A DNA stretch of 64,000 bases from Capsaspora owczarzaki ATCC 30864 (taxonomy: Eukaryota > Opisthokonta > Filasterea). Every line of letters starts with the position of its first letter. Position 1 is the first letter of the stretch. The stretch covers positions 2,731,060 through 2,795,059 of the forward strand of contig NW_011887292.1 in NCBI RefSeq assembly GCF_000151315.2. The letters are read 5' to 3'. Both the position numbers and the translations under genes were made by a program. The notes beneath the pieces were generated by a model, which was not told the DNA's origin, made no database searches, and saw only the letters and a program-made list of their open reading frames with translations. Below, one piece after another: positions 15,270 through 27,221 of the stretch.

Positions 15270-17482
15270 TTATTCGTCATTTTCAAACGTGTGGCTGGTC
15301 CGCGTCGCATAGGATGGAAGACGATTGCTTTGAATTGCGCCATGGCTGCGTGGATTAGCGCTCGCTAGCACTCGCTTGGCAACGTCATCGCCGAGATGTC
15401 TTCGAAGCTCTGTGAGAAGTGTTTGCGCCTGAGTCCGCTCGCTTTCCGCTTGACTGCGCAACGTGTAAACTTCGGTGCGAAGTTTATCGGCCTGCGTCTC
15501 GGCCACACGTCGAAGCATGGACTCGCTCTCGAGAGCGCTCTCTTTGGTTCTCAAGAGCTGTTCAATATACGACTTTTGCTCTTGCAAGACCCGCGTTTGT
15601 CTCTGCAGCGCATCGATTTGCGCAAGTAGCCCTTCGCGACTGACTGCGGCTGCAACTGGCGATGTAGCTGTAAACGGCACGGTCGCGGAAAAAGAGGCCA
15701 CAGTGGAAGAGGACACTTGTGGCGCTAGATTGGCTGCCGATGTCGGAGGAGAAGCCGGTGGATTTCTCCACACCGATCTGTTGAAGAGGGTGAGAGAGCA
15801 AGTGAGCAAGTGAGCAGTGCTGGGTTCTCTCATTGCCAAACACAGCCCAGCAAACAGCTGCGACAAGGATGAGAGCGTACGACACGGGAAAGCGTTGTTC
15901 ACTCTGTTTGGCATCCTCAAGTGCTGAATCGGTTCTCGTGCTTGCCGTCATCAGCAGGAGAGTGCCAAAGTCTATTGGCTGCTCTGTTGGATCATCCATT
16001 TGTGTGCCTTTGATGCAAAAGATGAAATCTATGACGTTCAACCCGACCAACGAGCCGATGATTAAAAGCGACTCTTCCTCGCCGCGCAACAATGCCTCCC
16101 GCTCGTAGTACTCTCTACAGCAACAGCAAGGATGTTTTTCGTTCAATGTTGATCGGGGGGAAAGTGAGCATCCTCCAGAGCGCATAGCAAACTCGACGAC
16201 AAAGACCAAGCGTTCCCCCCTACCCGAGCCGTTCTGGATTCTGGAGAACAAACTGGAGATACTCGGCCAGACGCTTTTCCATCAAGGCCATGCGGATGAA
16301 CACGCGAGACTTGCCCCTGGGGCTTTTGCAGTACGACTCGATGGCAGTCACAACTGGCCGAAGACGGCTGACGACAAGCGCGCTTTTTCGGCGATTGTCG
16401 GCAGCAGCCAGCTCGAGGACGTCCCAGAATTCACAATGACGAGAGGAAATCCATCCCTTTTTCGGCGCTACAAGCATATTCATTCGGCTCATCGTTAGTG
16501 TGGCTGTGGCATCAACCCGTCTGGAGCTTTGATTTTTTGTTGTTGTTTTTTCGTTTTTTTTTTTTTTTTTTTTTTTTTTTTTGTTTTTGGAGGGGTAACA
16601 TGCAACTTACGCTTGAGGCCATGGTAAAGAATTTTCTCGAGGATGAGACAGAACTGTTGCACGCCTATGCTGGTGTCGTCCAAACTCGATCCATTATGTG
16701 CAGCATGGCTCAGCACCGATTGGACGGAAGCTTTAAACGCAGCAAGCAGGTTTCGGCGATCGACGAGTCGTGCGGCCTCCGCAACAGCTGCCAAACAAAC
16801 AAGCAAACAAACAAACAAACAAGCAAGCAAACAGACGCACGTACACACCGTCAGAACCGAACAATAACCACCACCCACGAGCAGGGAAACGGGGTTGAAG
16901 TGCAAATCATCCGAGAAACACGCTCAAAAAACAACACACCCTACCTCGGCCGTATTCATCGACGCTGGTCAGATTGAGCGCTGTGGACACGAGCGCTGTC
17001 GAGGAGGACGGCGGTGCCAATCCGAGCGACATTGACATGGCGGCTGCGTGCGTTCGCCCGGCGGGAGACAGCGGTGCGAACGGCTCGCTGTAGCCGTGCT
17101 GCTGCTGCTGCTGCTGCTGTTGTTGTTGTTGCAAGGATGTCATGTCTGGTGTCAGCGTCGGGCTCGTGGATGCAGGGGATGACGTGAATGAGGAGTTGGA
17201 CGTCGAGTACGGCGAAGCGCCATTCGCAGCCCGAGCGGCAGCACCTCGCGACGACAACGACGAGAGCGGCGATCCGGCGTCGTGCCGCGGGTGTCCTTGA
17301 CCATGGCCATGCTGCTGATGGTACGGAGAGGCGAGCGGCGGTGGGGTTGGTCCGAGCGCAGTCAGGCTGCTTTGGCTCCCATGCTGACCCAGCACTGCAG
17401 GCCCAGCCGCTGCAGACGAAATGGACGTGTTGAGCGCGTCGATCAAGCGATCGCTCAGAATGTCCTCTTGCTCGATATTCAT
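15270..17482 (-). CDS. RUN-domain and coiled-coil protein (RUFY/RUNDC-like)
   Basis: Probable effector of small GTPases on endosomes or lysosomes. Five exons join in phase: 16945-17482, 16611-16787, 16224-16467, 15881-16114 and 15270-15777, giving 566 residues. Residues 1-180 are low complexity with a polyQ tract. The RUN domain spans the next three exons, with NLLAAFKASVQSVLSHA, FCLILEKILYHGLK, FWDVLE, RVFIRMALMEKRLAEYLQ and EEESLLIIGSLVGLNVIDF, matching the RUN consensus in RUFY1-4. The last exon forms a coiled coil (LLAQIDALQRQTRVLQEQK onward). No FYVE zinc finger follows, unlike RUFY1 and RUFY2, so RUNDC3 or RUFY3-like is as likely. It is head to head with ClpB, about 250 bp apart. Confidence 0.82.
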
Positions 17483-17729
17483 TTTGGGTATTTTTTTTTT
17501 TTTTTTTAAGGGGGGGGAGGGGCAAGGCTTTTGTTTGTAGCCCCAACGCGCTGGTCTCGAGGAAGGAAGACTGGCGGCGATTGAAAATCTCAATGCTCAA
17601 TGCAAACGCCACTCAACATTGGGCTCTTTTGTATGAAAGTAGAAAGGTGTTGGATTTGTTTGAGATTTCCAGTCTATATTTTTGTTTTCTTTTGAATTAT
17701 TGATCTTTGTTTCTGAGTGTGCTCCGACA
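17483..17729. promoter_or_regulatory. Shared bidirectional promoter, RUFY-like gene / ClpB
   Basis: Only 247 bp separate the two divergent start codons, so both 5' UTRs and promoters must lie here unless leader introns exist. No TATA box is obvious. Inferred from gene arrangement alone. Confidence 0.45.
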
Positions 17730-20700
17730 ATGCAATCAGCACTTCGCGCAACTTCAACGCTTGGCAAAGCGCACGCTTCGCTGAGGCCGTACAACAACCG
17801 CTGGATGCTCAGCTTCAGCACCATCGCCCACCAAGCCATCGCTGCTGCTGCTGCTGCTGCTGCTGCTACAACTACTACTACCACTACTACTGCTGCTGCT
17901 GCTGGTGCTGCGCCTGCGTCCAAGGGTGTCCCGGCAATGTCGCGCACCATTCGCGCGTTCGCAGCCAAGACAATTGGTAAGTGCTGCGCTTGCGACTCGC
18001 CGCTTTGACGCTTCCCGCTGTCGTTCTGGGCATTTATTGGCGTTGCATTGGAATAGTGCAGATCGACTTGCTTCGGTCTCGCTGCATCGAGGGTATGATG
18101 TGCTGTGTGAGGTTTGGACTTGGCGTTCTGGAACGTTCTTTTTGTTTTTTTGGCTCCATTCAATCTGTCGCCAATTTGACGCGCTTCGAGCGTTTCACTT
18201 TTCACACTGCTTGTCACCTTCTTGCAAGCGTGTCACCGGTATTTCATCCGAATGCAACTGCGACAGTGAACGAGCAGCTCAAGTTCCTGGTCGCGAGAGA
18301 TTGGCGGTCGCTCACCTGGTTGCTTGCGTTCGCACAAATCTCAGAAATGCCGACATTGCCCAAGTCCCACATCTTGGGTGTCCCGACGGCCTCATTTTCA
18401 TCGCGTGCCGGCAGGGCTAGTCAACAACAACCAGAGCCGTGGGTCAACCCCCAAGCAATGCCAAAGGGCGAAGCGCTCAAAAAGTACGGCGTTGATCTCA
18501 CCCAGCGAGCCGCGGAAGGCAAGCTGGATCCAGTCATCGGTACGTGTCTGGCACATTGCGCTACTTGAAAGGGTTGGTGGTCGTTGTGCTGGAAAAAGAA
18601 ATTGGCGTGTGGGGGAACCGACCATTGTCGCTCAATGTCGCTTTGCCGAACCGATGCTCCCCATTGTCACTGCGCACAGGTCGCGATGAAGAAATCCGAA
18701 GGACCATTCAAGGCAAGTGGTTCTGGCATATTTTGACTCGAGTCGGAGTGAGGTGGAGCATGAACTGACGGGCGCTTTTGCTCTTGTTTCCAAATTCAAA
18801 TTGATTGCAGTTCTGAGTCGTCGCACGAAAAACAATCCAGTTCTCATTGGCGAGCCAGGTAATCGCTTTTGGCTCGGCTTTCTACTCGCTTCTTAAAAGC
18901 GATGGGGTGTGTGGGGGGGAGGAGCGGGGAAGGGTTGAAGCCAAAACATGCACTGTTTGTTTTCTTGTTGGCTCAAATGGTTGCTGCCGTATCCTTTTTC
19001 AGGCGTTGGTAAAACGGCTATCGCCGAGGGCCTGGCGCATCGCATCGTTGACGGTGATGTCCCTGATTCCGTGAAGAACAAGCGAGTCATCACGCTCGAT
19101 TTGTGTATGTTTTTTAGCGTCGCATTGCGACATGTTGTCAACGAATGTCCCACCTTTGCTCGTCATCCTCTCACTGGTTTTCGGTATTTTTTTTTTTGGG
19201 GGGGGGGGTTGCTGTTCTGGACAGCTGCGCTCATCGCTGGAGCCAAGTTCCGAGGCGAGTTTGAAGAGCGCCTGAAGGCCGTGCTGCGTGACGTGGAAGA
19301 ATCCAAGGGCAATCTGATTTTGTTTATCGACGAATTGCACACTCTCCTTGGTATGTCGTTGTTATTTTCGTTTCTAGCCGTACTGTAGTCATCTGCCACA
19401 GAGGTACTTTTGACAATGGTGGTTCACTGCGTTTGCGCTTTGTCTGGTGCTTTGTCTGGTGGGATCCAGGTCTTGGCAAATCCGAGGGCAGTATGGACGC
19501 GTCAAACATGCTCAAGCCTGCGTTGGCTCGAGGCGATCTCCATCTCTGTGGTATGCCCTTTTGGAGAGCAGTGGTGGTTGTTGTAGGGTGAGGCGTCCCT
19601 TGGCGCACATCTTTGCTGAATGATTGACCTCTTTTTGGTTTTTTTGGGTTTTTTTTTCTTTTGGGGGGGGGGTGTCAGGTGCTACAACCCTCGACGAGTA
19701 TCGCAAGTACATCGAGAAGGACGCTGCTCTTGCTCGTCGCTTCCAGCCTGTGATTGTCCGCGAGCCATCAGTCGAGGATTGCATTTCCATTCTACGTGGC
19801 TGTGAGTCGACAAACGTTCACTTCCTGGATGATGCACCAACCCCAATCCCAGTTGTTCTCATTCCTTCTCCGTTTGTTTGGCGACGACTTGCACACCAGT
19901 GAAAGAAAAGTATGAGGTGCACCACGGCGTTCGTATCACCGACTCGGCCCTCGTCAGCGCAGCCGTGTACTCCCAGCGGTACATTACCGATCGCTTCCTA
20001 CCAGACAAGGCAATTGATTTGGTGGACGAGGCCGCCTCTCGTCTGCGTCTCCAGCAAGAGAGCAAGCCCGAGCCTCTCGAGCAGCTCGATCACTCCATCA
20101 TCACGCTCAAGATTGAACTTGAGGCGCTCAAAAAGGAGACGGACGACTCATCGCGCGAGCGCTTTTCCAAGGTCAAAAAAGAGTTGGAGGACAAGGAGGC
20201 CGAAGCCAAGCGCTTGGAGGAAGCTTGGAAGCTCGAAAAGTAAGAGACGCAGCACTGGCTATCGATGACGTGCAAGTCTGTTGCTTTTGCCTGACTCGTG
20301 ATAATTTGCATTGTTGTATCTGACAGATCGCGACTGGAAGATCAAACCAAGGCCCGAGCACAGCTGGACGCCGCTCGCATCGAAGTTGAGCAGGCGGCTC
20401 GTCGCGGGCAGCTCGCCAGGGCAAGTGAGCTCAAATATGGCGTCATTCCGCAACTGGAGGCACAACTTGCCGCAGAAGAGTTCAGTCCCAGCCCTGTTCG
20501 GTGCATCTTGTTGTCGTTTGAGTCGCTCACGACCGCACTTGTGTGGATTGTTCTGAAATCAGAGGCGGGGCGAAGAAAAAGAAAGGTCCGAGGCTTGTTT
20601 CCCACTCTGTCACTTCGGATGACATTGCCCTGGTGATTTCCCGAATGACTGGCATTCCCGTGCATGTAGGTGCTTTTGTGGGCGGTTGTGTTGGCATTTT

Positions 20701-21733
20701 GACCAAAGGTTGTCTCGCTCGGACTTGTTGGTCTGATTTCGCTTTGATTTGATGCTGCCTCGAACCCTCTAGGCCTTGTTGCAAGGCGAAAAGGACAAGC
20801 TGCTCCGACTTGAAACAGCTCTCGAGCAGCGCGTGGTCGGCCAGAATGAGGCTGTTGTGTCGATTGCTGATGCAGTCCGCCTCAGCCGCGCCGGATTGCA
20901 AGCCAGAAACCGCCCAATCGCCTCGTTCTTGTTCCTTGGTCCCACCGGCGTTGGCAAAACTGAGCTGTGCAAGGCCTTGTCTCAGGTCAGGAGCAAAACA
21001 AAACCGTACAAACGAAGGATTTCGAGTGAAAACTCTCGACTGACTTTTGGTGATTTGTTTTTGTTGTTGTTGTTTTTGTTGTTGTTGCTTTTGTTGTTGC
21101 TTTTGTTGTTTTCGTTTCTTTGGTCCTACGGAACAGTTCCTGTTCAACACTGAGGCGGCCCTTATCCGTGTTGATATGAGCGAGTACATGGAAAAGTTCT
21201 CAATCAGTCGCTTGATTGGCTCGCCGCCCGGCTATGTGGGCTATGAAGAGGGCGGCACACTGACCGAAGCGGTTCGCCGTCGTCCGTACTCGGTCGTTCT
21301 GTTTGACGAGTTTGAAAAGGCGCATCGCGAGGTACGAATTGATTGCCGGCAAATCGTGAATGTTTACAATGGTCGATTGGCCACAATGCTCACCTCTGGG
21401 TGTTGTTCCTGACGTCTTCAGGTCAGCAATTTGCTCTTGCAAGTGTTGGATGACGGCCACCTCACGGACAGCCAAGGACGCAAAGTTGATTTCCGAAACA
21501 CTGTCATCATCATGACGAGCAACATTGGTGCCAAGCGACTGGCGGTGCTTCCGGATGTAAGTGTACCTGTCCGTCTTTGATTTGGGGCTAAGCAAGAAAC
21601 AATCGGAACTCAATCATTGGGAAACAACCAACGCAGGACGTCAGCTCATCCGTGGCGCGAGACGAAGTCATGGCTGAAGTCCGCCATCATCTTTCGCCTG
21701 GTACGTCGTGGTTGCAGCAAGTCGTCAGGCTTT

Positions 21734-21795
<62 letters not shown>

Positions 21796-22440
21796 GCAAG
21801 ACGCTCAAATGCTGGTCTTGTTCTCCTTCTGCAGAATTCATCAACCGCATCGACGAAGTCATTCTTTTCAACCGCCTCAGCCGCCGCAACATGGCCAACA
21901 TTGTGCAGGTTCGCCTCAAGGGTATGTTACGCGTTTTGCCGATGTGATTCGGATTTGAAGGTTCAAGGCGGACCAAGAGGTTTTTCTCACCAACACCTTC
22001 TGTTTGTGCCTTGGTAGAACTTCAAGCCCGTGTCGATGACAAGAAGATGAAGCTCAACATGACTCCTGCTGCTCTGGAATGGCTTGCTGATGCTGGCTAT
22101 GGTATGTTCCGTTCTCGCGTTGCCGGCGATTTTTTTTTCTTCTTCTTCTTCTTCTTTGTTGGTGAGGTGACAACTCAGCCTGAACCTGCTATTTGTGATT
22201 TTGATACTTGTTATTTTCCTTGTTTTACGTCCAGATCCCGTGTACGGCGCACGCCCACTCAATCGCTTGATTCAGAAGCAAGTCATGAACCCGCTCGCTC
22301 GCAGCGTGTTGGACGGAGCCATTCGAGAAGGCGAGCAGGTCACCGTCGACGTTGCAACTGACGGCCTGATTGTCAAGCCCAACCATCAGGTGTCTCGCGA
22401 TGGGCACCGCTTGGCGCTTGACGATGAAGAGGATGAATGA
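17730..22440 (+). CDS. HSP78: Mitochondrial ClpB/Hsp78 AAA+ disaggregase
   Basis: Hexameric ATPase that threads aggregated proteins for refolding with Hsp70. Eighteen exons join in phase to 844 residues: 17730-17976, 18345-18539, 18680-18712, 18811-18858, 19003-19104, 19225-19350, 19470-19550, 19679-19801, 19900-20239, 20327-20479, 20563-20665, 20773-20985, 21137-21331, 21422-21556, 21637-21700, 21835-21921, 22018-22101 and 22235-22440. The Arg/Ala/Ser-rich start suggests mitochondrial import. There is no Clp N-domain, as in Hsp78. NBD1 has GEPGVGKT, pore loop [11 protein letters not shown] and Walker B LILFIDE; a shortened coiled-coil middle domain follows; NBD2 has [20 protein letters not shown] and [11 protein letters not shown]. 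The C-terminal D2-small region ends LDDEEDE. Intron 3 uses a GC donor (AAG|GCAAGT). Intron 15 holds a (GT)n run. Confidence 0.95.
21737..21793 (+). repeat. (GT)n microsatellite in ClpB intron 15
   Basis: About 28 uninterrupted GT dinucleotides between the donor after 21700 and the acceptor at 21834. Intronic, so length changes would not alter the protein. Confidence 0.95.
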
Positions 22441-22730
22441 ACAGAGTGGTTTTTGTTTTTGTTTTTGATACACCTGAAACGCTTCTTTCGTCCACACTTA
22501 TGCGTCGCATTTCCTTCGCACTCTGCGCTGTGCTTGGGTTTCATTGATTTATAAAGTTTTGCAAATACCAAGGGAGAACACTGTGTTTGTAATGTTGCCA
22601 ATGTACAAAAAGGGACATTCATGACAAAGAAACGCCCACCGCTCTTTTCCGAGATCAAAGACGGGCCAGTCACGCCGACACTATGCAGCAAAACAAAAAA
22701 GAAGGGACGAGGAGCCTCGACACCATGCGT

Positions 22731-24277
22731 TTAAGCACGGATGACGACGCCGCGGGCGCGGGAAGCGGCAGCGAGCTTCTTGGCCTGGGCCTTGTTGGCA
22801 GCCTTGAGGGCAGCAGCCTTGGGGTTGGCAGCGGGGGCAGGGGCGCCGGGGCGGCGGGCAGCGAGGAGAGCAGCCTTGGCAGCCTTGCGCTTCTCGGCGA
22901 AGATGGTGGCGGTGCGCTTGACGGTCTGGGCGTAGGGGTTGAGGCGGACGAGGGTCTCGGTGTTCTTGAGGGGGTTCTTCTTGAGGGAAGCACGGCGAGC
23001 GTTGGCCTGGACGGGGCGGACGGCCGACTGGACTTCATCCGAGTTGATGAGGCGGGCAAGATCGGCGTTGACCATGGTGGCCTGGGGAAGGTTGTAGTCC
23101 TTCTTGAGGGCGGAGGCCTTGCGACCAGTGCCGTAGAGGGCGTCGAGGCGCTCGAAGGCAGCCTGAGTCCAGATGAGGAAGCGGCCGAGGTGACCACCAG
23201 GGGCGAGCTTGAGGAGGTTGAGGCGGTCGACCTGGATGAGCTCAACGCCGGGGATGTTGCGGAAGGCACGGGTGATGCCGTTGTCGTTGCGGTAGACAAT
23301 CATGGGGCCGAGGCGCTGGACGTGGCGGCGGTTGCGCATCTTGCCCTGGCCAGTGCGGACCTTGCGGCTCTCCTTGACCTTCTCGACGTCAGCGTAGGCG
23401 CCGACGAGCTTGAGGAAGGCAACAGCAGCCTTGGTCTTGTTGAGGGCCTCAACGCCGTTGGCGACGACGAGGGGAACCTCGTTGATGCCGTCGATCTTGT
23501 GGCCGCGAGCGAAAACGAGCGAGGGGATGGCCGAGGCAGCGAGGGCGCTGCAGGTGGCAAAGCGACGCTGGTTGACGTTGATCTTGCGGTGCCACTTGCG
23601 CCAGGTCTTGGTGGGGGCGAACATGCGACCGCCACGGCACATGTTACCATAAGCACCTTGGCCGGCGCGGTGCGTGCCACCACCGGAGACACGGGGAATA
23701 CGGGCGACAGCGCGGCCAGTACCCCAGGAGATGGCGCTGGTCTGGTGACCGGCGTACTCGGAGACGGCGTAGGCCTGGCGGTGGTTCTTGTTCATCGAGG
23801 TGTGAACCGAGGTGACGACGTCAGGGCGGATGGGGGCCTTGAAGACGGCGGGGAGGGCGACCGAAGCGACCTTGGTGTTGGCGGCCTCGTGAGAGAAGAC
23901 CTGAACAAGAGGGCGGGCAGACTGTGTGTGTGTGGGGTGGGGTTGGTGAAGGGGGGAAAAATGAAGGTGAGCAAAACAAAACACACATAAGGATGAACTC
24001 GGATAGCACAGAGTCGATGGAGAGTGTTTGGAGGCAAAGGGGGAGTCGATGTGGGGTTGCGTGTGAATGTGTGTGTGTTCGCTGGACCAAGCAGAGGGCG
24101 GCGGGACGGGGCTGCAGGGATCGACAAGCCACTTTGCCGAAACGAGCTTTGGCCGCTCCTCTTTGCGCCGCCATATCGCCGCCTCCGGTACCCCTGAACT
24201 CCTCGCACGCGTGATAATCCGATGGGGCACATGATTCTGCAATGGATTCAGGTGTTGGAAGCGGGGTATCGTACCAT
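22731..24277 (-). CDS. RPL4: 60S ribosomal protein L4 (uL4)
   Basis: Structural protein of the large subunit; a loop lines the exit tunnel. The main exon is 22731-23921, with acceptor cacacag just before it. The preceding exon appears to code only the ATG (24275-24277), followed at once by donor gtacga, giving [20 protein letters not shown] and 397 residues. Conserved blocks are [81 protein letters not shown] and [17 protein letters not shown]. The C-terminus is Ala/Lys rich as usual for uL4. It uses strong GC-ending codons, which explains a long spurious open frame on the opposite strand. It is head to head with SEC61G. Confidence 0.96.
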
Positions 24278-24489
24278 GTATCTGGTGTATACAAAGGAAG
24301 AGAGACCGAGTCGCTTTGGAATGGTGATTCGAGTTTTTTTTTTTTTTTTTTTCTCAATTCATGCAAATTTTGTCATTCAATAGTGTTTTTGTATTTCGTT
24401 TACTGGATCACTCGGACAAGTTGGACAGTTGAGGAAATTACCAATGGAATACTTCCAAAACTTGACCAGCGCATTCTATTTTCTCGAAC
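24278..24489. promoter_or_regulatory. Shared promoter, RPL4 / SEC61G
   Basis: About 212 bp between divergent start codons. It contains a T run at 24337-24352. Two genes of the translation/translocation machinery would be driven from the same short region; inferred from arrangement. Confidence 0.45.
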
Positions 24490-25352
24490 ATGGACTACGT
24501 GAACGAGCAGATCGAGTCTGTTCAGGAGTTTGCCCAGAACAGCAAGCGACTTATCAACAAGTGCAGCAAGCCCGATCGCAAGGGTGCGTTGTTTTTCCAC
24601 GTTACCCCTCAGTGATTGATGAGGATGAACGCGGAGTGGGGTGGTGAACCACTGAGGAGGGCAAAGGCGTTAACGGCCATCAAAATTCAAAAACGATGAG
24701 GTGGAAGTGACTCGACACAGAACGGCTTTTTTTTTTTTTTTTTTTTGATTGATTTTCAATTGTCACTCGACTTGCGGCGATCGTCGCGCCGGGGTTTTTT
24801 TGGATTGGAGTGCGTTTTCTTATTGTCACGCTGCAGTATCCCTCCCACAAGGGCGCTTTGGTTGTGCTCAGGTCGCATGGCCGCGACCGATCTCGCGTTG
24901 AGCCAATCTAAAACAACATCAGTTGACTGAGATCGCTTTTTTTTTTTTCCTTTTTTTTTTTGCGCTTCTTCTTCTTCTTTCCTATCGAGCTATCTCTCTC
25001 TCTCTCTCTCGCGCGCGCGCTGACTGCTCGTGTCTTGCCGAACCTGGTTGTGATTGCACTGACAACCGAGCCCTGACTTGCGCTTCACAGAGTTCCAGAA
25101 GATCGCCGTTGCGACCGCTGTTGGCTTTGCCGTCCTCGGTTTTGTTGGCTTCTTCATCAAGCTCATCCACATCCCGATCAACCAGATTATCGTGTATGTT
25201 GACCTGATTGTTGCGCCTGTGTTGTGTAGATGTGGTTTTTTTTTCCATTTTGATGATGGTTTGGGGATCTCACCTGCCCGACGACACTCGTCCTGTTTGT
25301 TTGCCTTCTGATTGTTTTGTTTGATGGATGCGTTTCTTGCAGCGGTGGCTAA
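24490..25352 (+). CDS. SEC61G: SEC61 translocon gamma subunit
   Basis: Tail-anchored subunit of the ER protein-conducting channel. Exons 24490-24583, 25091-25193 and 25343-25352 join in phase to exactly 68 residues, the length of animal SEC61G. It starts [18 protein letters not shown], has [20 protein letters not shown], and ends with the single membrane segment [20 protein letters not shown] followed by [10 protein letters not shown]. The last exon codes only the final residues, VGG and the stop. Intron 1 (507 bp) contains a perfect 8-bp-stem hairpin at 24607-24657, T tracts and a TC/GC dinucleotide run near 25000. Confidence 0.97.
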
Positions 25353-25648
25353 AACACCAACCAACTCCACTTCGGCCATCATCCTTCGTCTCACCGACTC
25401 GTCACTGCATATGCCTATTCTAGTATAATAATACAATCGATTCACCTCGAAGACAACAGCAACAACAACAACAGCAACAACAACAACGCAGGATTATGCG
25501 ATTGTCTTGCCTCAAAAAAGAAACTGTGTATTTGATTGAAGCGGTTGGGTGGGTGCGATTGCTGCTGGATTTGTGCAAAACAAAACAACAAGAAGCGGGG
25601 CGTAGAGGGAATGTTTTCGTGGCTGAATTGCTGGAGAGATCTGATCCG

Positions 25649-27107
25649 TCAAAACCCATACATGTTGCGAGACGCTTCTCGACCTGCTCGCGCTCGTTCA
25701 TTATTCAACAGCATGCGAGCTTCGTCTGCCTTGGATTGTTGAGCCAAGTAGGTGAGCTGGTGCCTGCTCTTTTGTCGCGACGACGCGTTGACCTTGACAT
25801 TGGCCTGGAAAAGAAGGAAAGTAAGTGTCGTGCATGTGTTGGACTGCCAGCAATGCGACGCTCAAAGTCGCCACTTCATGCAGTCGAGTGTTTACCTGCG
25901 CAAGAAGGAGCGGGTCGAGGACTTGGCCACGCCATTCGTCCGTCATGACAGATGAGGCGTCAGCGTCCACAATCTGGATGTTTGCCAAGCCCATTCGGCC
26001 CGTCCGCTTGCGTCCTTCGAGTCGAAGCAGCTGCAGCAAAAGAGAAAAGGTTGGAAAGTGAATGCGCAAGCCAAAAAAAAAAAAAAAAAGGAATATGGCG
26101 GTGCGTCGAACAAACGAGCCAAGTGTGCCTTACATCCTGTTCAGACATGTTCAAGTCTAGTGGAGATACGTAGGTTGGCTGGGGAAGCGCTTGTGCGCCA
26201 TAGGCAGGACCAGCCGCCTGAGTCTCGTCAGGATACGGGCCGGTAAGGTCGGAGCCCAGTTCAGCGTATGGTCCTGTGACATCGCTATATGGTCCTGTCA
26301 CATCCGTATACGGCCCTGTCACGTCGGTATACGGGCCTGTGACGTCGCTATATGGTCCTGTTACAGCATCCGTGTATGATGGACCGGTCACATCGTCGTC
26401 CGAATTGTCGGCACGTCGAGCCGAGGCAGCAGCAACTTTTGAGGAGGAGGCGGCGGCCGCCGTGCGCAACGAGTGCGGTACAGCCACGAATTTCGACGGA
26501 GGTGCCGCAGAGCTAGATGATGACCGACTTGTGGCGGCGGCGGGGGTAGCCGTGGGCTTGGCAGAGGAGGCAGCGCCCGACCTGGATTTCGGAGGCGGGA
26601 GCATGGCAGACAAGCCCGTCAATGGGCCATCGACGCGTGACTTTTTGACACTGCGTGACTGTGCTGAATCGGCATCGTCGTCCGAGTCTGATGCAGAGCC
26701 GTCTGCGTTTCTCTGTCACAGCACACTCACAAGGTGAGTTCGTTTCAGAAACAGTCAGTTACCTCCGCCGCGAGCACACCGACAGTGCCACTCGCAGGCA
26801 CGAGCACCATTGAGTCAGCATCCACCATCAGCAGCCGCGTTCCCTTACTCGGCGAGCAGCAGTCGCGGATGGAGCAGTGAGCAAGTCTTGGCCGCTTTTC
26901 CGCCAACGTCTGCTTCTTGACTGGCTGCTGAACCGCCGATGTTGCTGCTGCTGCTGCTGCGCCTGCCGTTGCTATCACCGGTGACTGTGTAGAGCTGCTG
27001 GCACTGCTCGCAGGCTTCGTGGAGGACGCAGCCACCGACCGAGTTGGCCGCGCGTCCGACTCCAAGTCCGAGTCCGAGTCTGAGCCATACCCAGCGACAA
27101 AGTTCAT
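25649..27107 (-). CDS. PRCC: PRCC-like nuclear protein
   Basis: Homologue of the proline-rich mitotic checkpoint control factor associated with the spliceosome. Four exons join in phase: 26763-27107, 26134-26712, 25896-26030 and 25649-25804, giving 404 residues. It begins MNFVAGYGSDSDSD, like the animal MSLVAYASSDESE. The middle has GLSAMLPPPKS, the animal SALLPxPK motif, then a TGPY-based hexapeptide repeat. The C-terminal core has LLRLEGRKRTGRMGLANIQ, VDADASSVMTDEW, RHQLTYLAQQSK and the terminal MYGF (KYGF in animals). This conserved C-terminal domain makes the call secure. It is divergent from BORCS8 with 114 bp between start codons. Confidence 0.87.
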
Positions 27108-27221
27108 TATTTACAAGGTAAAAGCAAAAAGAACCAACACCAAATAATAATAATAAATGAGTGCAGTCCCGTTTTGTTTTTTGTGTGTGTGTGTGTGCTG
27201 CCCATTCACCCATTCAATTCA
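27108..27221. promoter_or_regulatory. Shared promoter, PRCC / BORCS8
   Basis: Only 114 bp lie between the start codons; it includes short ATA and GT runs. Inferred from the divergent arrangement. Confidence 0.4.

Noticed and set aside
15833-15921. Possible membrane segment (ALILVAAVCWAVFG) in the RUFY-like gene
   Set aside because: It lies in the reading-through of intron 4; splicing from 15881 to 15777 removes it and keeps the downstream coiled coil in frame.
22683-23990. 435-codon open frame on the plus strand
   Set aside because: It is the exact antisense of RPL4 and arises from that gene's strong bias to GC-ending codons; the composition is Leu/Gly/Asp-rich without any domain.
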